Origin: Ornithinimicrobium avium
Lineage (GTDB): Bacteria; Actinomycetota; Actinomycetes; Actinomycetales; Dermatophilaceae
DNA length: 64,000 bases
Assembly: GCF_003351765.1 (NCBI RefSeq)
Contig: NZ_CP031229.1
Coordinates: forward strand, 1,736,001 to 1,800,000
Reading direction: 5' to 3'
Shown here: positions 40,047 to 47,612 of the stretch, piece after piece
How the letters are laid out: the number at the start of each line of letters is the position of its first letter
How positions within the stretch are numbered: the first letter of the stretch is position 1
The notes under the pieces: generated by a model
The model's input: only the letters and a program-made list of their open reading frames with translations
The model's database searches: none
What the model was told of the DNA's origin: nothing
Made by a program: the position numbers and the translations under genes

Positions 40047-41161
40047 CTCGTCGGCACGCGCGGCGCGGCCCGGCCGGCGCGGGCGATCGTGGCCGACCCG
40101 ACGACTCGGGTGCCGTCGTAGAGCACGACCGACTGGCCCGGCGCGACGCCGCGGACCCGCTCGTCCAGGTGCACGGTCAGCTGCTGGCCCTCGACCCGCG
40201 CGGTCGCGGGGTACTCCTGGCCGTGCGCCCGGATCTGGGCGCCGAGCCGCAGCTCACCCTCGGGGGCCGGGCCGCACCAGCGCACGTGGTCGGCCGTGAC
40301 CAGGTCCACCCCGAGCAGCTCCTCGGGACCGACCACCACGGTGTTGGTGCTGATGTCGGTGGACACCACATACCTCTTGGAGCCGTCCGGGGGCGGGACC
40401 TTCAGGCCCAGGCCGCGCCGCTGGCCGACGGTGTAGCCGTGCGCGCCGCCGTGCTCCCCCAGCACGGTGCCCTCGTCATCGACGATCGGGCCGGGCCGCT
40501 CGCCGAGCCGCCGGGCGAGCCAGCCGCGAGTGTCGCCGTCCGCGATGAAGCAGATGTCGTGGCTGTCGGGCTTCTTGGCGACGCTGAACCCCCGGGCGGC
40601 GGCCTCCTCGCGGATCTGCGGCTTGGTCGTGTCGCCGAGCGGGAAGAAGGCCCGCGCGAGCTGGGCGGCGTCGAGCACACCGAGGACGTAGGACTGGTCC
40701 TTGGCCGCGTCGACCGCGCGGTGCAGCTCGCGCCGCACGCCGCCCGGCGCCGCGGCGTCCACGACCTCGACGACCTGGGCGTAGTGCCCGGTCGCGACGG
40801 CGTCGAAGCCCAGCGCGAGGGCCTTGTCGAGGAGCGCGGCGAACTTGATCTTCTCGTTGCAGCGCAGGCAGGGGTTGGGGGTGCGGCCGGCGGCGTACTC
40901 GGCGACGAAGTCCTCGACGACGTCCTCGCGGAAGCGCTCGGCCATGTCCCACACGTAGAACGGGATGCCGAGCCGGTCGGCGACGCGGCGCGCGTCGCCG
41001 GCGTCCTCGATCGTGCAGCACCCGCGCGCGCTCTCGCGCAGCGTGGCGGCGGACTGGGCCAGCGCGAGGTGGACCCCGACGACCTCGTGCCCGGCGTCGA
41101 GCATCCGGGCCGCGGCGATGGCCGAGTCCACCCCCCCGCTCATCGCGGCGACCACTCTCAT
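40043..41161 (-). CDS. mnmA: tRNA-specific 2-thiouridylase
   Basis: 372 residues. MSGGVDSAIAAARML is the PP-loop. Catalytic cysteines lie in TPNPCLRCNEKIKF and SHDICFIADGD, and GFDAVATGHYAQV completes the fold. It makes s2U34 in tRNA with sulfur passed from a cysteine desulfurase. The gene encoding such a desulfurase ends 10 bp upstream, which suggests direct functional pairing. Confidence 0.96.
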   Translation of the reverse strand: MRVVAAMSGGVDSAIAAARMLDAGHEVVGVHLALAQSAATLRESARGCCTIEDAGDARRVADRLGIPFYVWDMAERFREDVVEDFVAEYAAGRTPNPCLRCNEKIKFAALLDKALALGFDAVATGHYAQVVEVVDAAAPGGVRRELHRAVDAAKDQSYVLGVLDAAQLARAFFPLGDTTKPQIREEAAARGFSVAKKPDSHDICFIADGDTRGWLARRLGERPGPIVDDEGTVLGEHGGAHGYTVGQRRGLGLKVPPPDGSKRYVVSTDISTNTVVVGPEELLGVDLVTADHVRWCGPAPEGELRLGAQIRAHGQEYPATARVEGQQLTVHLDERVRGVAPGQSVVLYDGTRVVGSATIARAGRAAPRVPTS

Positions 41162-41171
41162 GGCTGCCCCC

Positions 41172-42380
41172 TCACGCCCGCACCCTCGAGGACGCCGCGT
41201 GCGCCCGGCGGGCCCGCTCCAGGGCCTGGGGCAGCGCGGCGAGGAAGGCGTCGACGTCGGCCGTGGTCGAACCGTGGCCCAGGGTCAGCCGCAGCGCGCC
41301 GCGGGCCTCCTCCTCGGGCACGCCCATCGCCAGCAGCACGTGGCTCGCGCGCGGCACGCCGGCCTGGCACGCCGAGCCGGTGGAGCAGGCGATGCCGGCG
41401 GCGTCGAGAAGGTAGAGCAGGGAGTCGCCCTCGGCGTCGGGCACCCGCAGGTGGGCGTTGCCGGCGAGCCGGCGCGTGGTGTCGCCCGGCGACCACGGGC
41501 CGCTGACGCGGATGCCGTCGTCCAGGGCCAGCGCCCCCTCGATCAGGGCGTCGCGCAGGACCGCCAGGTGCCGCGCGTGGCTGGCCTGGTGCTCGGCGGC
41601 GTGCACGACCGCCTCGGCCAGCCCGGCGATGCCCGGGGTGTCGAGGGTGCCAGAGCGCAGTCGCCGCTCCTGCCCGCCGCCGTGGGTCAGCGGCACGGGC
41701 GACTGGTCGCGGCCGGCGGTGAGCACGCCGACGCCCAGCGGACCGCCGATCTTGTGCCCGGTGACGACGCCGAGGTCGACGACCGACAGGTCCAGCGGCA
41801 CCTGCCCGAGGGCCTGCACCGCGTCGGAGTGGAAGGGTATGCCGTGCTCGTGCGCCACGGCCGCGAGCCCGGGGACCGGCTGGACGGTGCCGACCTCGTT
41901 GTTGGCCCACATCACGCTGGCCAGGGCGACGGTGCCCGGGCCGCCGTCGGCGGCCAGCGCCGCGGCGAGCGCGGCCGGCGCGACCAGGCCGTCGCCGTCC
42001 GGCTCGACGAAGGTGACGCGGGCGCCCTCGTGGGCCACGAGGTGCTCGACCGGGTCGAGGACGGCGTGGTGCTCGATCCCGCTGACCACGAGCCGGTCGC
42101 GGGCGGGGTCGGCGGCGCGGCGGGCGGCATACGTGCCCTTGACGGCAAGGTTGTCCGACTCGGTGCCCCCGGAGGTGAAGACCACCTCGGAGGGGCGGAC
42201 CCGCAGCGCCTCGGCGACCCGCTCGCGCGACTCCTCCACGACGCGGCGCGCCTCGCGGCCGGGCGTGTGCAGCGAGCTGGCGTTGCCGGTGCGGCGCATC
42301 GCCGCGGTCACGACGTCGACGACCTCGTCCAGCACCGGCGTGGTCGCGGTGTGGTCGAGGTAGTGGGTGGCAGAGGGCAC
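41172..42380 (-). CDS. iscS: Cysteine desulfurase (IscS/NifS type)
   Basis: 402 residues. YLDHTATTP (usually YLDHAATTP), EVVFTSGGTESDNLAVKG, SGIEHHAV, the PLP lysine in VTGHKIGGPLGVG, and the catalytic cysteine in CSTGSACQAG. It provides sulfur for tRNA thiolation by the MnmA encoded downstream. Starts at GTG, 6 nt after TAGACT, with no ribosome site. First gene of iscS-mnmA-DUF1345. Confidence 0.94.
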   Translation of the reverse strand: MPSATHYLDHTATTPVLDEVVDVVTAAMRRTGNASSLHTPGREARRVVEESRERVAEALRVRPSEVVFTSGGTESDNLAVKGTYAARRAADPARDRLVVSGIEHHAVLDPVEHLVAHEGARVTFVEPDGDGLVAPAALAAALAADGGPGTVALASVMWANNEVGTVQPVPGLAAVAHEHGIPFHSDAVQALGQVPLDLSVVDLGVVTGHKIGGPLGVGVLTAGRDQSPVPLTHGGGQERRLRSGTLDTPGIAGLAEAVVHAAEHQASHARHLAVLRDALIEGALALDDGIRVSGPWSPGDTTRRLAGNAHLRVPDAEGDSLLYLLDAAGIACSTGSACQAGVPRASHVLLAMGVPEEEARGALRLTLGHGSTTADVDAFLAALPQALERARRAHAASSRVRA

Positions 42381-42386
42381 CGGACG

Positions 42387-42392
42387 AGTCTA
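42387..42392 (-). promoter_or_regulatory. Leaderless-type -10 element of iscS
   Basis: TAGACT, 6 nt (cgtccg), GTG on the minus strand. Confidence 0.55.
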
Positions 42393-42426
42393 CGTCCGGG
42401 GCGGGCGTGACCCGGGCGGCGGTGAG

Positions 42427-42460
42427 GAGCGTTGGTGTCGTCCTGGCGACACCAACGCTC
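42427..42460 (-). terminator. Hairpin downstream of etfA
   Basis: A perfect 14-bp stem (GAGCGTTGGTGTCG and complement) with loop TCCTGG, 36 nt beyond the etfA stop and upstream of the iscS promoter. Confidence 0.75.
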
Positions 42461-42495
42461 CACGGTCGGCCGGTTCTGTCGTCGGGGGCCGGAGG

Positions 42496-43452
42496 TCAGC
42501 CCTTGCGCGCCTGGATCTCCTGCGTCGCCTGGGGCAGGACGGCGAACAGGTCGCCGACCACGCCGTAGTCGACGAGCTCGAAGATCGGGGCCTCGGCGTC
42601 CTTGTTGACCGCGACGATCGTCTTGGAGGTCTGCATCCCGGCCCGGTGCTGGATCGCCCCGGAGATGCCGGCCGCGACGTAGAGCTGCGGGCTGACCGAG
42701 ACACCGGTCTGACCGACCTGCGCCGAGTGCGGGTACCAGCCGGCGTCGACCGCCGCGCGCGAGGCACCGACGGCGGCGCCGAGGGAGTCGGCGAACGCCT
42801 CGACCGGGCTGAAGTCGCCCGCGGTCCCGCGGCCGCCGGAGACCACGATCGCGGCCTCGGTCAGCGAGGGGCGCCCGGAGGCGGCCTTCTCCTTGCGCTC
42901 GGTGATCCGTGCGGACTTGGCCGCGTCGGAGACCTGGGCCTCGAGGGCCTCCACGGTCGCGGCGCCCTGCGCCTCGGCCACCGGCACCGAGTTGGGCTTC
43001 AGGGTGATGACCGGGCTGCCCTGGGTCACCACCGAGGTGACCGTGTAGGAGCCGGCGAAGACGGACTGCACGGTCTGCACGCCGCCGTCCGCGGGCGTCA
43101 CGTCCACCGCGTCGGTGATCAGGCCCGAGGAGGTCTTGAGCGCCAGCCGGGCGCCGATCTCCCGACCGTCGTTGCTGGCGGGCAGCAGCACCGCCGCCGG
43201 AGAGGTCTTCTCCACGAGGGAGGCGAGGACCTCGGCGACCGGGGCCACCAGGTGGTCGGTCACCTCGGCGGACTCCACGGCATACACCTTGGCGGCGCCG
43301 TAGCGCCCCAGGAACTCGGCGGCCTCCTGGGCGCCGGCGCCGACGAAGACCGCGGACGGCTCGCCCAGGCGGGCGGCCGCGGTCAGCAGCTCGGCGGTGG
43401 ACTTGCGGACGTCGCCGTCGACGTGGTCGACCAGGACGAGAACTTCAGCCAT
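42496..43452 (-). CDS. etfA: Electron transfer flavoprotein subunit alpha
   Basis: 318 residues. MAEVLVLVDHVDGDVRKSTAELLTAA starts the N-domain. The FAD domain has VVSGGRG, LGAAVGASRAAVDAGWYPHSAQVGQTG, and KTIVAVNKDAEAPIFELVDYGVVGDLF. With EtfB it carries electrons from acyl-CoA dehydrogenases to the quinone pool. AAGGAG precedes the ATG. Follows etfB by 32 bp. Confidence 0.97.
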   Translation of the reverse strand: MAEVLVLVDHVDGDVRKSTAELLTAAARLGEPSAVFVGAGAQEAAEFLGRYGAAKVYAVESAEVTDHLVAPVAEVLASLVEKTSPAAVLLPASNDGREIGARLALKTSSGLITDAVDVTPADGGVQTVQSVFAGSYTVTSVVTQGSPVITLKPNSVPVAEAQGAATVEALEAQVSDAAKSARITERKEKAASGRPSLTEAAIVVSGGRGTAGDFSPVEAFADSLGAAVGASRAAVDAGWYPHSAQVGQTGVSVSPQLYVAAGISGAIQHRAGMQTSKTIVAVNKDAEAPIFELVDYGVVGDLFAVLPQATQEIQARKG

Positions 43453-43484
43453 TGTCGGTGTCTCCTTGTGCTAGCCGGTCGGGG

Positions 43485-44264
43485 TCAGACGAACTTGCGG
43501 GAGGCGAGGAACTCGGCCAGGGCCTTGCCGCCCTCGCCCTCGTCGGTGACGACCTCGCCCTGCGAGCGCGGCGGCCGGGCCTCGACCGCGGTCACCGGGG
43601 ACCAGGAGGCGTCCAGGCCGACCTGCGCGACGTCGACGCCGAGGTCGGCCAGCGACCAGGTCTCCACCGGCTTCTTCTTGGCGGCCATGATCCCCTTGAA
43701 GCTGGGGTAGCGCGGCTCGTTGATCTGGTCGGTCACGGACACGACCGCCGGCAGGCTCGCCTCCACGGTCAGCGAGGCCGACTCGTCGTCGCGGCGCGCG
43801 GTGAGGGTCGAGCCGTCGACGGACAGCTCGGAGGCGAAGGTCACCTGCGGCAGACCGAGCCGCTCGGCCAGCATCGCCGGCACCACCGACATCGACCCGT
43901 CGGTCGAGGCCAGCCCGGTGAGCACCAGGTCGACCTGGCCGAGCTTCCTGATCGCCTCGGCCAGCACGAGCGAGGTCGCCACCGCGTCGGAGCCGGCGAG
44001 CGCGTCGTCGCACACGTGCACTCCCTTGTGAGCGCCCATCTGCAGGCCCTTCTTGACCGCGGCGGCGGCGTCGTCGGGGCCCATGGTGAGCACCGTCACC
44101 TCACCGTCGCCGGACTCGACGAGCGTGAGCGCCTCCTCCACGGCGTACTCGTCCAGCTCGGAGAGCAGGCCGTCCACCCCCTCGCGGTCGGTGGTGTTGT
44201 CAGCCTCGAAGCTCCGGTCACCCTGGGCGTCAGGCACGTACTTGACCAAGACGACGATGTTCAC
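43485..44264 (-). CDS. etfB: Electron transfer flavoprotein subunit beta
   Basis: 259 residues. MNIVVLVKYVPDAQGDRSFEADNTTDREG, LSELDEYAVEEAL, and TGLASTDGSMSVVPAMLAERLGLPQVTF bind AMP and form the dimer interface. The product pairs with EtfA. GTG start with GAGGAC about 7 nt upstream. A -35/-10 pair is listed separately. Confidence 0.97.
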   Translation of the reverse strand: MNIVVLVKYVPDAQGDRSFEADNTTDREGVDGLLSELDEYAVEEALTLVESGDGEVTVLTMGPDDAAAAVKKGLQMGAHKGVHVCDDALAGSDAVATSLVLAEAIRKLGQVDLVLTGLASTDGSMSVVPAMLAERLGLPQVTFASELSVDGSTLTARRDDESASLTVEASLPAVVSVTDQINEPRYPSFKGIMAAKKKPVETWSLADLGVDVAQVGLDASWSPVTAVEARPPRSQGEVVTDEGEGGKALAEFLASRKFV

Positions 44265-44301
44265 GCGTCACGTCCTCGCAGTTGTGGGGTCGGTTGCCGC
44301 C

Positions 44302-44331
44302 ATCTTGTCACCCGTCCACGCACGGCGACAA
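44302..44331 (-). promoter_or_regulatory. Predicted etfBA promoter
   Basis: On the minus strand TTGTCG (44331-44326) and CAAGAT (44307-44302) are separated by 18 bp. The leader would be about 30 nt and includes the ribosome site. Confidence 0.4.
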
Positions 44332-44339
44332 ACCCGGTA

Positions 44340-44372
44340 CCGTCCGTCCCGGTAACAGCGCGGGACGGACGG
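44340..44372 (-). terminator. Hairpin after the second PadR operon
   Basis: A perfect 12-bp stem (CCGTCCGTCCCG and complement) with a 9-nt loop, 19 nt beyond the stop of the membrane protein at 44391. Confidence 0.7.
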
Positions 44373-44390
44373 ACTCGGGTATGGCGTCGC

Positions 44391-45131
44391 TCACGCGAGC
44401 GCCGTGACGGCCCAGTCGAGGGTGACCAGCAGGACGGTCAGGAGCGGCATGAGGCACGCGGTGAGCACGCCGGAGCCGGTGACCCTGCGCAGCGGCGCCG
44501 TCTCGCCCGGTCCGAGGATCGGGTCCTCGACCTCCCCCCGGAGGACCTCGCGCAGCTCCAGCGCAGTGCTGAGCGCCAGCATCGCCGCCCCGACGACGAC
44601 GACGGCGACCACCGGGACGTCGGCCACCGGCTGCCGCAGGGCCACCGCCAGCACGACGGTCACCACGAAGAAGGCCGCGACGATCCCGGCGCCGGCCCAG
44701 GGCCGGTCGACGGCGAGGCGCAGGACGGTCTCGGTGGCCAGGACGAGGGCCCCGGCCCCGGCCAGCGTCAGCACCAGCGTCGCGACCCATCCGAGGGTGA
44801 TCTCCAGCCTGGCCTCCCCCGCCAGCCACGGGCTGACGCCGGCCAGCGTGACGAGCATGCCGAGCAGGCCCAGGACGACACCGGCGACCCAGGCGGGCGC
44901 GAGGTCGTCGACCTTGCGGCCGTCGGCCGTCTGACGGGCGTAGGCCCTGGCCTCCCCGAAGGCCTCCTGCGCCCCCTCCCCCGACTCGGCGACATGGCTC
45001 TCGACCACGGCGAGCGCGTCACCGATCCGGTCGCCGGGCACACCGAGCAGCCGCTGCTCGAGGACGAACGCCTCGACCCAGTCCTTCTCCGCGCTGGGCG
45101 CCAGTCGGTGGTAGTCGGTCGTCTGCTTCAT
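44391..45131 (-). CDS. HAAS-like membrane protein, partner of second PadR
   Basis: 246 residues. The N-terminal 70 residues (EKDWVEAFVLEQRLLGVPGDRIGDALAVVESHVAESGEG) resemble HAAS signalling domains. At least five hydrophobic segments follow, such as VAGVVLGLLGMLVTLAGVSP and VVAVVVVGAAMLALSTALEL. It begins 1 nt after the PadR stop. Same organisation as the 11998-12900 operon but with a longer membrane part. Function unknown. Confidence 0.75.
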   Translation of the reverse strand: MKQTTDYHRLAPSAEKDWVEAFVLEQRLLGVPGDRIGDALAVVESHVAESGEGAQEAFGEARAYARQTADGRKVDDLAPAWVAGVVLGLLGMLVTLAGVSPWLAGEARLEITLGWVATLVLTLAGAGALVLATETVLRLAVDRPWAGAGIVAAFFVVTVVLAVALRQPVADVPVVAVVVVGAAMLALSTALELREVLRGEVEDPILGPGETAPLRRVTGSGVLTACLMPLLTVLLVTLDWAVTALA

Positions 45132-45132
45132 C

Positions 45133-45489
45133 TCAGTTCCTCCCGCTCGTGCCCGCGAGCGCTGCGTCGGTGAGCGTCCGCGTGGTCGTGGTGAAGGCCG
45201 CCCATCGGGCAGCCTGGTCGTGCGCGCGCTCGCGACCTGCGGCGGTGAGCGCGAAGTACTTGCGGCCCGGCCCGCCCTCACCGGGGCGCCACTCCACCTC
45301 GACGTCGCCGGACTCCTCCAGCCGGCCCAGGAGCGGGTAGAGCGTGCCGCCCTTGATGTCGCCCAGGCCGGCCGCCGCCAGGCGCTGGATGATCGCGTAG
45401 CCGTAGCTGGGGCCGTCGAGCAGCACGCGCAGGACGCATACGCCCAGCACGCCCCGCAGCCACTCGCTCGGCCAGTGATCCTCGTCCAT
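45133..45489 (-). CDS. PadR-family transcriptional regulator
   Basis: 118 residues. LRGVLGVCVLRVLLDGPSYGYAIIQRL, GGTLYPLLGRLEESGDVE and PGRKYFALTAAGRERA are the PadR wHTH and dimer helix. ATG 45489 is chosen because a TACTGT -10 lies 6 nt upstream; the frame extends 12 codons further but through the promoter. Probably autorepressing. Confidence 0.9.
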   Translation of the reverse strand: MDEDHWPSEWLRGVLGVCVLRVLLDGPSYGYAIIQRLAAAGLGDIKGGTLYPLLGRLEESGDVEVEWRPGEGGPGRKYFALTAAGRERAHDQAARWAAFTTTTRTLTDAALAGTSGRN

Positions 45490-45495
45490 GAGTAG

Positions 45496-45531
45496 ACAGT
45501 AAAGCTGACTAGTCAGAGATGTCAACTAGTT
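45496..45531 (-). promoter_or_regulatory. Promoter of the second PadR operon with two ACTAGT palindromes
   Basis: TTGACA (45525-45520) and TACTGT (45501-45496) at 18-bp spacing form a near-consensus promoter; ATG follows 6 nt later. CTGACTAGTCAG (45505-45516, perfect 12 bp) lies between -35 and -10, and AACTAGTT (45524-45531) overlaps the -35. Both are likely PadR sites. Confidence 0.65.
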
Positions 45532-45577
45532 GGCCACACAAGGCTCCGGTCCGACGGAGGGGATGCGGGCAGGCCGG

Positions 45578-45607
45578 AGGCCGGGTGCTCCGCGGAGCAC
45601 CCGGCCT
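45578..45607 (-). terminator. 30-bp perfect palindrome downstream of enoyl-CoA hydratase
   Basis: Two 15-bp arms (AGGCCGGGTGCTCCG and complement) meet without a loop, 38 nt after the stop of the hydratase gene. The core is the same CTCCGCGGAG element seen at 16878 and 32209. Confidence 0.6.
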
Positions 45608-45644
45608 CGTGGGTCGGGGTGGGCGCCGGTCGGCGCCCTGCCGG

Positions 45645-46445
45645 TCAGCGGCCCTCGAACTCCGCCTTGCCCGGACCGTCCTTGACGAAGGAGGTCATGC
45701 CGATCTGCCGGTCCTTGGTGGCGAAGACGCCGGCGAACTGCATCGCCTCGATCGCCAGGCCGGTCTCCAGGTCGTTGTCCAGGCCGCGGTCGATGGCCTC
45801 CTTGGCGGCGCGGAGGGCGAAGGCGGGACCGTGCACGTAGCGCTGCACCCGCTCCACGGCCGCGGCGTGGGCGCCGCCGGGCTCGCTGACCTCGTCGACC
45901 AGACCGATCCGCTCGGCCTCCTCGGCGTCGACCATCCGGCCGGTGAAGACCAGGTCCTTGGCGCGCGAGGCGCCGACGAGACGGGCCAGGCGCTGCGTGC
46001 CGCCGGCACCGGGGATCACGCCGAGCAGGATCTCGGGCTGGCCGAGCCTGGCGTCGCTGGCCGCGACCCTGAAGTCGCAGCACATCGCCAGCTCGCAGCC
46101 CGCGCCGAGGGCGTAGCCCTCGATCGCCGCGACCGTCGGCTTGGGGATCCGGGCGACGCGGGAGAAGGCGGCCTGGATGAGTGGGGCGCGCTGGACCATG
46201 TCCGTGTAGGACATGGTCTCCATCTCCTTGATGTCCGCGCCGGCGGCGAAGACCTTCTCCCCGCCGTAGAGCACGACGGCGGCGACCTCGTCGTCGGCGG
46301 AGACGATGCCGGCCGCCTCGCCCAGGGCGTCCTGGATCTGGGTGGACAGCGGGTTCATCTTCGGGCGGTCGACCCGGATGGTGGCGATGCTCGAGTCGAT
46401 CTCGACCCGGACGAACTCGCTCGCGGTGGCGACGGTCCTGCTCAC
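45645..46445 (-). CDS. Enoyl-CoA hydratase/isomerase
   Basis: 266 residues, crotonase fold. VFAAGADIKEM and EGYALGAGCELAMCCDFRVAA form the oxyanion hole, and the two catalytic glutamates are in GCELA and LGQPEILLGVIPGAGGTQRL. It hydrates enoyl-CoA in beta-oxidation. The GTG start overlaps the YbjN-like stop (GTGA). A fatty-acid role fits etfBA nearby. Confidence 0.92.
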   Translation of the reverse strand: MSRTVATASEFVRVEIDSSIATIRVDRPKMNPLSTQIQDALGEAAGIVSADDEVAAVVLYGGEKVFAAGADIKEMETMSYTDMVQRAPLIQAAFSRVARIPKPTVAAIEGYALGAGCELAMCCDFRVAASDARLGQPEILLGVIPGAGGTQRLARLVGASRAKDLVFTGRMVDAEEAERIGLVDEVSEPGGAHAAAVERVQRYVHGPAFALRAAKEAIDRGLDNDLETGLAIEAMQFAGVFATKDRQIGMTSFVKDGPGKAEFEGR

Positions 46446-47011
46446 CGCTCATCCTCCTGCGTGCCGCCCTGGGTGCCCGGCCGCTGACCCTGGCCCACGG
46501 ACAGCCAGGGCCCGACCTCGGTGCCCTCGGGGGCGTCGGCGGGCAGCTCGGGCTCCAGGCCGGCCTCGACCTTGGACTTGGCCACGACGTTGCGGTGCCA
46601 CAGGGACAGCGCCTGGAGGACGAGGCCGGTCGCGATCTGGACCTTGGCCTTCGGGTCCTCCTGGCGGGCGATGATCTGCTCGACCGCCAGCACCAGGTTG
46701 CCGTTGGCGATGCCGGCCTTGACGAGGTTGACGCCGAGGGTCACGTCGTTGCAGCCGTTGAGGCGGGTCAGCAGGTCCTCGGGGACGCTCTGGGCGATCT
46801 GCCACTGGCCGAAGACGCGCATGATGTCGAACTGCTCGCCGGTGACGACCTTGACGAACAGCCGCTGGTCACGCACCTCGAAGGCGACGTCGCCCTCCTT
46901 GTCCAGGTTCGGGCTCATCTGCAGGTCCTGCAGGGCGTCGAGCACGCGACCGGTCAGCGGGCGGTCCTGCGGCGGTGGCGGGAAGTTGGGGAAGGAGGTG
47001 GGATCCGTCAT
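46442..47011 (-). CDS. YbjN-like protein
   Basis: 189 residues: DALQDLQMSPNLDKEGDVAFEVRDQRLFVKVVTGEQF, LLTRLNGCNDVTLGVNLVKAGIANGNLVLAVEQI resembles the type-III-secretion-chaperone-like YbjN fold of actinobacteria. Function unknown. ATG 47011 lies 6 nt after TACGTT, inside the end of the gene above; their stop and start overlap (ATGA). Confidence 0.75.
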   Translation of the reverse strand: MTDPTSFPNFPPPPQDRPLTGRVLDALQDLQMSPNLDKEGDVAFEVRDQRLFVKVVTGEQFDIMRVFGQWQIAQSVPEDLLTRLNGCNDVTLGVNLVKAGIANGNLVLAVEQIIARQEDPKAKVQIATGLVLQALSLWHRNVVAKSKVEAGLEPELPADAPEGTEVGPWLSVGQGQRPGTQGGTQEDER

Positions 47012-47454
47012 ACCCCCAACGTACCTGCCGCCCCGCGCCCGGTCCCAGCCCGCCCGGGGAGCTGCGCCACCGGCCACCTCGGGAGCACGAGGGCGAGCGC
47101 CAGCGCGCTCAGCGGGAGCATGAAGAGGTTCAGCTCGCCCCAGATCCAGCCGGGGTCCGCCGGCTGCACGACGCCCACGACCAGGACGCCGACGCCCGCC
47201 GCGGCTGCGCAGAACAGGAGCATCACCAGCACCAGGCCCAGGCGGGCGATCCAGGTCCGCCCCCGACAGGCGACCAGACCGGTCAGCACCAGGGAGACCA
47301 GCGCGAGGACGAAGGCGATGTAGAAGGGTGGGTTCTCCCACCAGGTGCGACCCACGCCGCCGGCGGCGGCCATGACGAGGTCCTTGACCCCGAAGAAGAC
47401 GAAGGAGACGAGTGCGGCGGCGACGGCGGCCCGGCGGATGCGTGTGCTGTCCAT
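47008..47454 (-). CDS. Membrane protein of unknown function (four TM helices)
   Basis: 148 residues with spans at VAAALVSFVFFGVKDLVMAA, FYIAFVLALVSLVLTGLVAC, ARLGLVLVMLLFCAAAAGVG and LNLFMLPLSALALALVL. No family recognised. The stop overlaps the YbjN-like ATG. Start ATG 47454 chosen for sequence quality; a longer in-frame extension to 47595 is not convincing. Confidence 0.68.
   Translation of the reverse strand: MDSTRIRRAAVAAALVSFVFFGVKDLVMAAAGGVGRTWWENPPFYIAFVLALVSLVLTGLVACRGRTWIARLGLVLVMLLFCAAAAGVGVLVVGVVQPADPGWIWGELNLFMLPLSALALALVLPRWPVAQLPGRAGTGRGAAGTLGV
47018..47023 (-). promoter_or_regulatory. Leaderless-type -10 element of the YbjN-like gene
   Basis: TACGTT, 6 nt (gggggt), ATG on the minus strand; the box lies within the upstream gene. 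Confidence 0.5.
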
Positions 47455-47488
47455 GCCTCCACGGTCGTCCGCCACGACCGCGACCGCG

Positions 47489-47504
47489 TCACTCCGAGGA
47501 GTGA
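47489..47504. promoter_or_regulatory. Palindrome TCACTCC-GA-GGAGTGA between divergent genes
   Basis: 7-bp perfect arms in the 158-bp spacer between the membrane gene (47454) and glgX (47613). Possible operator; no direct evidence for a regulator. Confidence 0.3.
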
Positions 47505-47599
47505 TCTGCGACGACGTCTGCGACCCTGCGCCGGCGTGCAGACCCTCGCGGATATCCAGCACGCCGGGCCGGGTGCGCACGGCGGTGCGCGGCACGGCA

Positions 47600-47605
47600 T
47601 ACCCT
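47600..47605 (+). promoter_or_regulatory. Leaderless-type -10 element of glgX
   Basis: TACCCT, 7 nt (gctgggc), GTG 47613. Confidence 0.55.
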
Positions 47606-47612
47606 GCTGGGC

